Below are positions 4,506-5,400 of a stretch of DNA of 5,400 bases, in pieces. The DNA comes from JAUMXJ01 sp041781135 (GTDB lineage: Bacteria; Bacillota; Clostridia; Peptostreptococcales; Acidaminobacteraceae), in NCBI GenBank assembly GCA_041781135.1, contig JBHAZV010000001.1, positions 1 to 5,400 on the forward strand, in the 5' to 3' direction. The notes under the pieces were generated by a model. That model made no database searches and was not told the origin of the DNA. It saw only the letters and a list, made by a program, of their open reading frames with translations. The number at the start of each line of letters is the position of its first letter. The stretch's first letter is position 1. The position numbers and the translations under genes are program-made.

Positions 4506-5400
4506 TCAGCCTCGCACATCCTTTAATACGTTCTCGCGCTTCGGGTCTACGACAAAACTGATTTCGCACTCTCTGATTTTCTTAATAAGCGCATCCGCGC
4601 CCTCCGACAGCTTATAATCCATCTCCTCTTTGTAAAGCGGGATAACCTGGTAAAAATTCACTTCTTCGCCATTCGGCAGAATGCACGGTTCATCATTTTC
4701 GATTATACCGATTTTATCCACAAGCATAGAGCTGGTCAGCTCCGTATTCTCCGCAAAGACTGTTCTGTTATCAACTGTGTGCCCCCAACCAAGCCACGTT
4801 CCGTTGCTTATCGGCAGACGCGCAAGTCCTTTGAGCAGCCTGATCGGCCAGTACCATTTTTCGTCTTTAAGCGATTCCTCATCGAGCTTCCAATAGGTAG
4901 GAACTGCAATTGCCAGTTCGGCACGGTACAAATCATATTCATCCAGCTCGTCAGGTACATCCATCCTGTGCGCGCCCATGCCCATTGTCACTAAAGTAAT
5001 GTAATCTCTGTCCTCCGCCGGCGGTATCATGCAAACATCGACATGAATATCAGGTGACACCAGTTCATGGAACACATTTTGAAATTCGCCAAAATATTCT
5101 TTTATATATTCTTCGACCGTCTCAAATTCGTCTTCGTCGTAGTATTCCGGAGAGGATTTGACTTCTTCAGAATCTTCATCGTCTTCGGATTCCGAATTAC
5201 GAATCAGCGGAAACGCCATTGCATCTGCTCTGAATACATGAAACAGCGCGCGCGTAAACGAATGCTTTACCAGCGCCGTGCTTGCCGCATCCACGACTGA
5301 GGGCAGATCCCAAGCTATAAAATCGAGATATCCGCTATGTGTGCCCGTAGCGCCGCCAATAAACGTAACAGCATCATCGCCCACCGTTTCGAGTATTTCC
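4506..5400 (-). CDS. SUFU (suppressor of fused) domain protein, 5' partial
   Basis: The frame runs off the right edge. The GTG at 5384 has no ribosome binding site and is preceded by open codons reading EILET, so the true start lies outside. From that GTG there are 292 residues. Residues 64-96 form a very acidic linker (SESEDDEDSEE, then YYDEDEFETVEEY). Residues about 97-285 look like a SUFU domain: HVDVCMIPP, YITLVTMGMGAHRMDVPD, RAELAIAVPTYW, WPIRLLKGLARLP, then GWGHTVDN and VNFYQVIPLYKEEMDYK. The first 60 residues (DAVTFIGGATGTHSGYLDFIAWDLP) belong to a separate N-terminal domain cut by the window, which I cannot name with certainty; a DUF4261-like domain is one possibility. Bacterial SUFU proteins have been proposed as immunity proteins of polymorphic toxin systems, but no toxin is visible here. 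Its stop is 2 nt before the preferred tadA start. Confidence 0.8.
   Translation of the reverse strand, partial: EILETVGDDAVTFIGGATGTHSGYLDFIAWDLPSVVDAASTALVKHSFTRALFHVFRADAMAFPLIRNSESEDDEDSEEVKSSPEYYDEDEFETVEEYIKEYFGEFQNVFHELVSPDIHVDVCMIPPAEDRDYITLVTMGMGAHRMDVPDELDEYDLYRAELAIAVPTYWKLDEESLKDEKWYWPIRLLKGLARLPISNGTWLGWGHTVDNRTVFAENTELTSSMLVDKIGIIENDEPCILPNGEEVNFYQVIPLYKEEMDYKLSEGADALIKKIRECEISFVVDPKRENVLKDVRG

Noticed and set aside
3946..5400. Deaminase toxin with SUFU immunity protein
   Set aside because: The deaminase has full TadA hallmarks (HAE, PCPMC, tRNA-enzyme C-terminus, normal length) and no secretion or toxin-delivery domains, so it is the housekeeping tRNA-editing enzyme.

Overview
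This 5.4-kb window looks like part of a Firmicutes chromosome, most likely from Clostridia. The evidence is the strong AAGGAG-type ribosome binding sites, a VanR/VanS-style two-component pair of a type common in that group, encoded CCA on the tRNA, and moderate GC with many A/T-ending codons. The taxonomic call is an inference from style; no marker here fixes a genus.

Layout, left to right. Positions 3-614 (+) hold the C-terminal two-thirds of an S66-family LD-carboxypeptidase/MccF-like peptidase, cut by the window edge. Positions 615-860 are mostly intergenic and contain a small possible coding sequence (663-809, or 708-809 from the better ribosome binding site). A near-consensus promoter at 822-850 drives a tRNA-Ser(GGA) at 871-958, followed by an intrinsic terminator. 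Downstream, the last 21 nt of the tRNA (T-loop onward) plus the whole terminator are repeated exactly (60 bp, 938-997 and 1110-1169). The 112 bp between the copies is the body of a highly structured palindromic unit whose arms derive from the tRNA T-arm.

From 1262 to 3942 (+) lies a two-gene operon with an ATGA overlap. It encodes an OmpR/VanR-type response regulator and a large six-helix membrane histidine kinase. Just upstream are three CTTAAT direct repeats at helical-turn spacing, a candidate autoregulatory operator. The operon converges on a minus-strand pair with only 3 nt between stop codons: tadA (tRNA adenosine deaminase) and, upstream of it, a SUFU-domain protein that runs off the right edge.

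Functionally, tRNA-Ser and TadA both serve translation. The response regulator/kinase pair senses an unknown envelope or external signal. The SUFU protein and the S66 peptidase belong to families that include immunity proteins. Nothing in the window proves a link among these units. The most unexplained DNA is the tRNA-derived repeat and palindrome at 938-1169.
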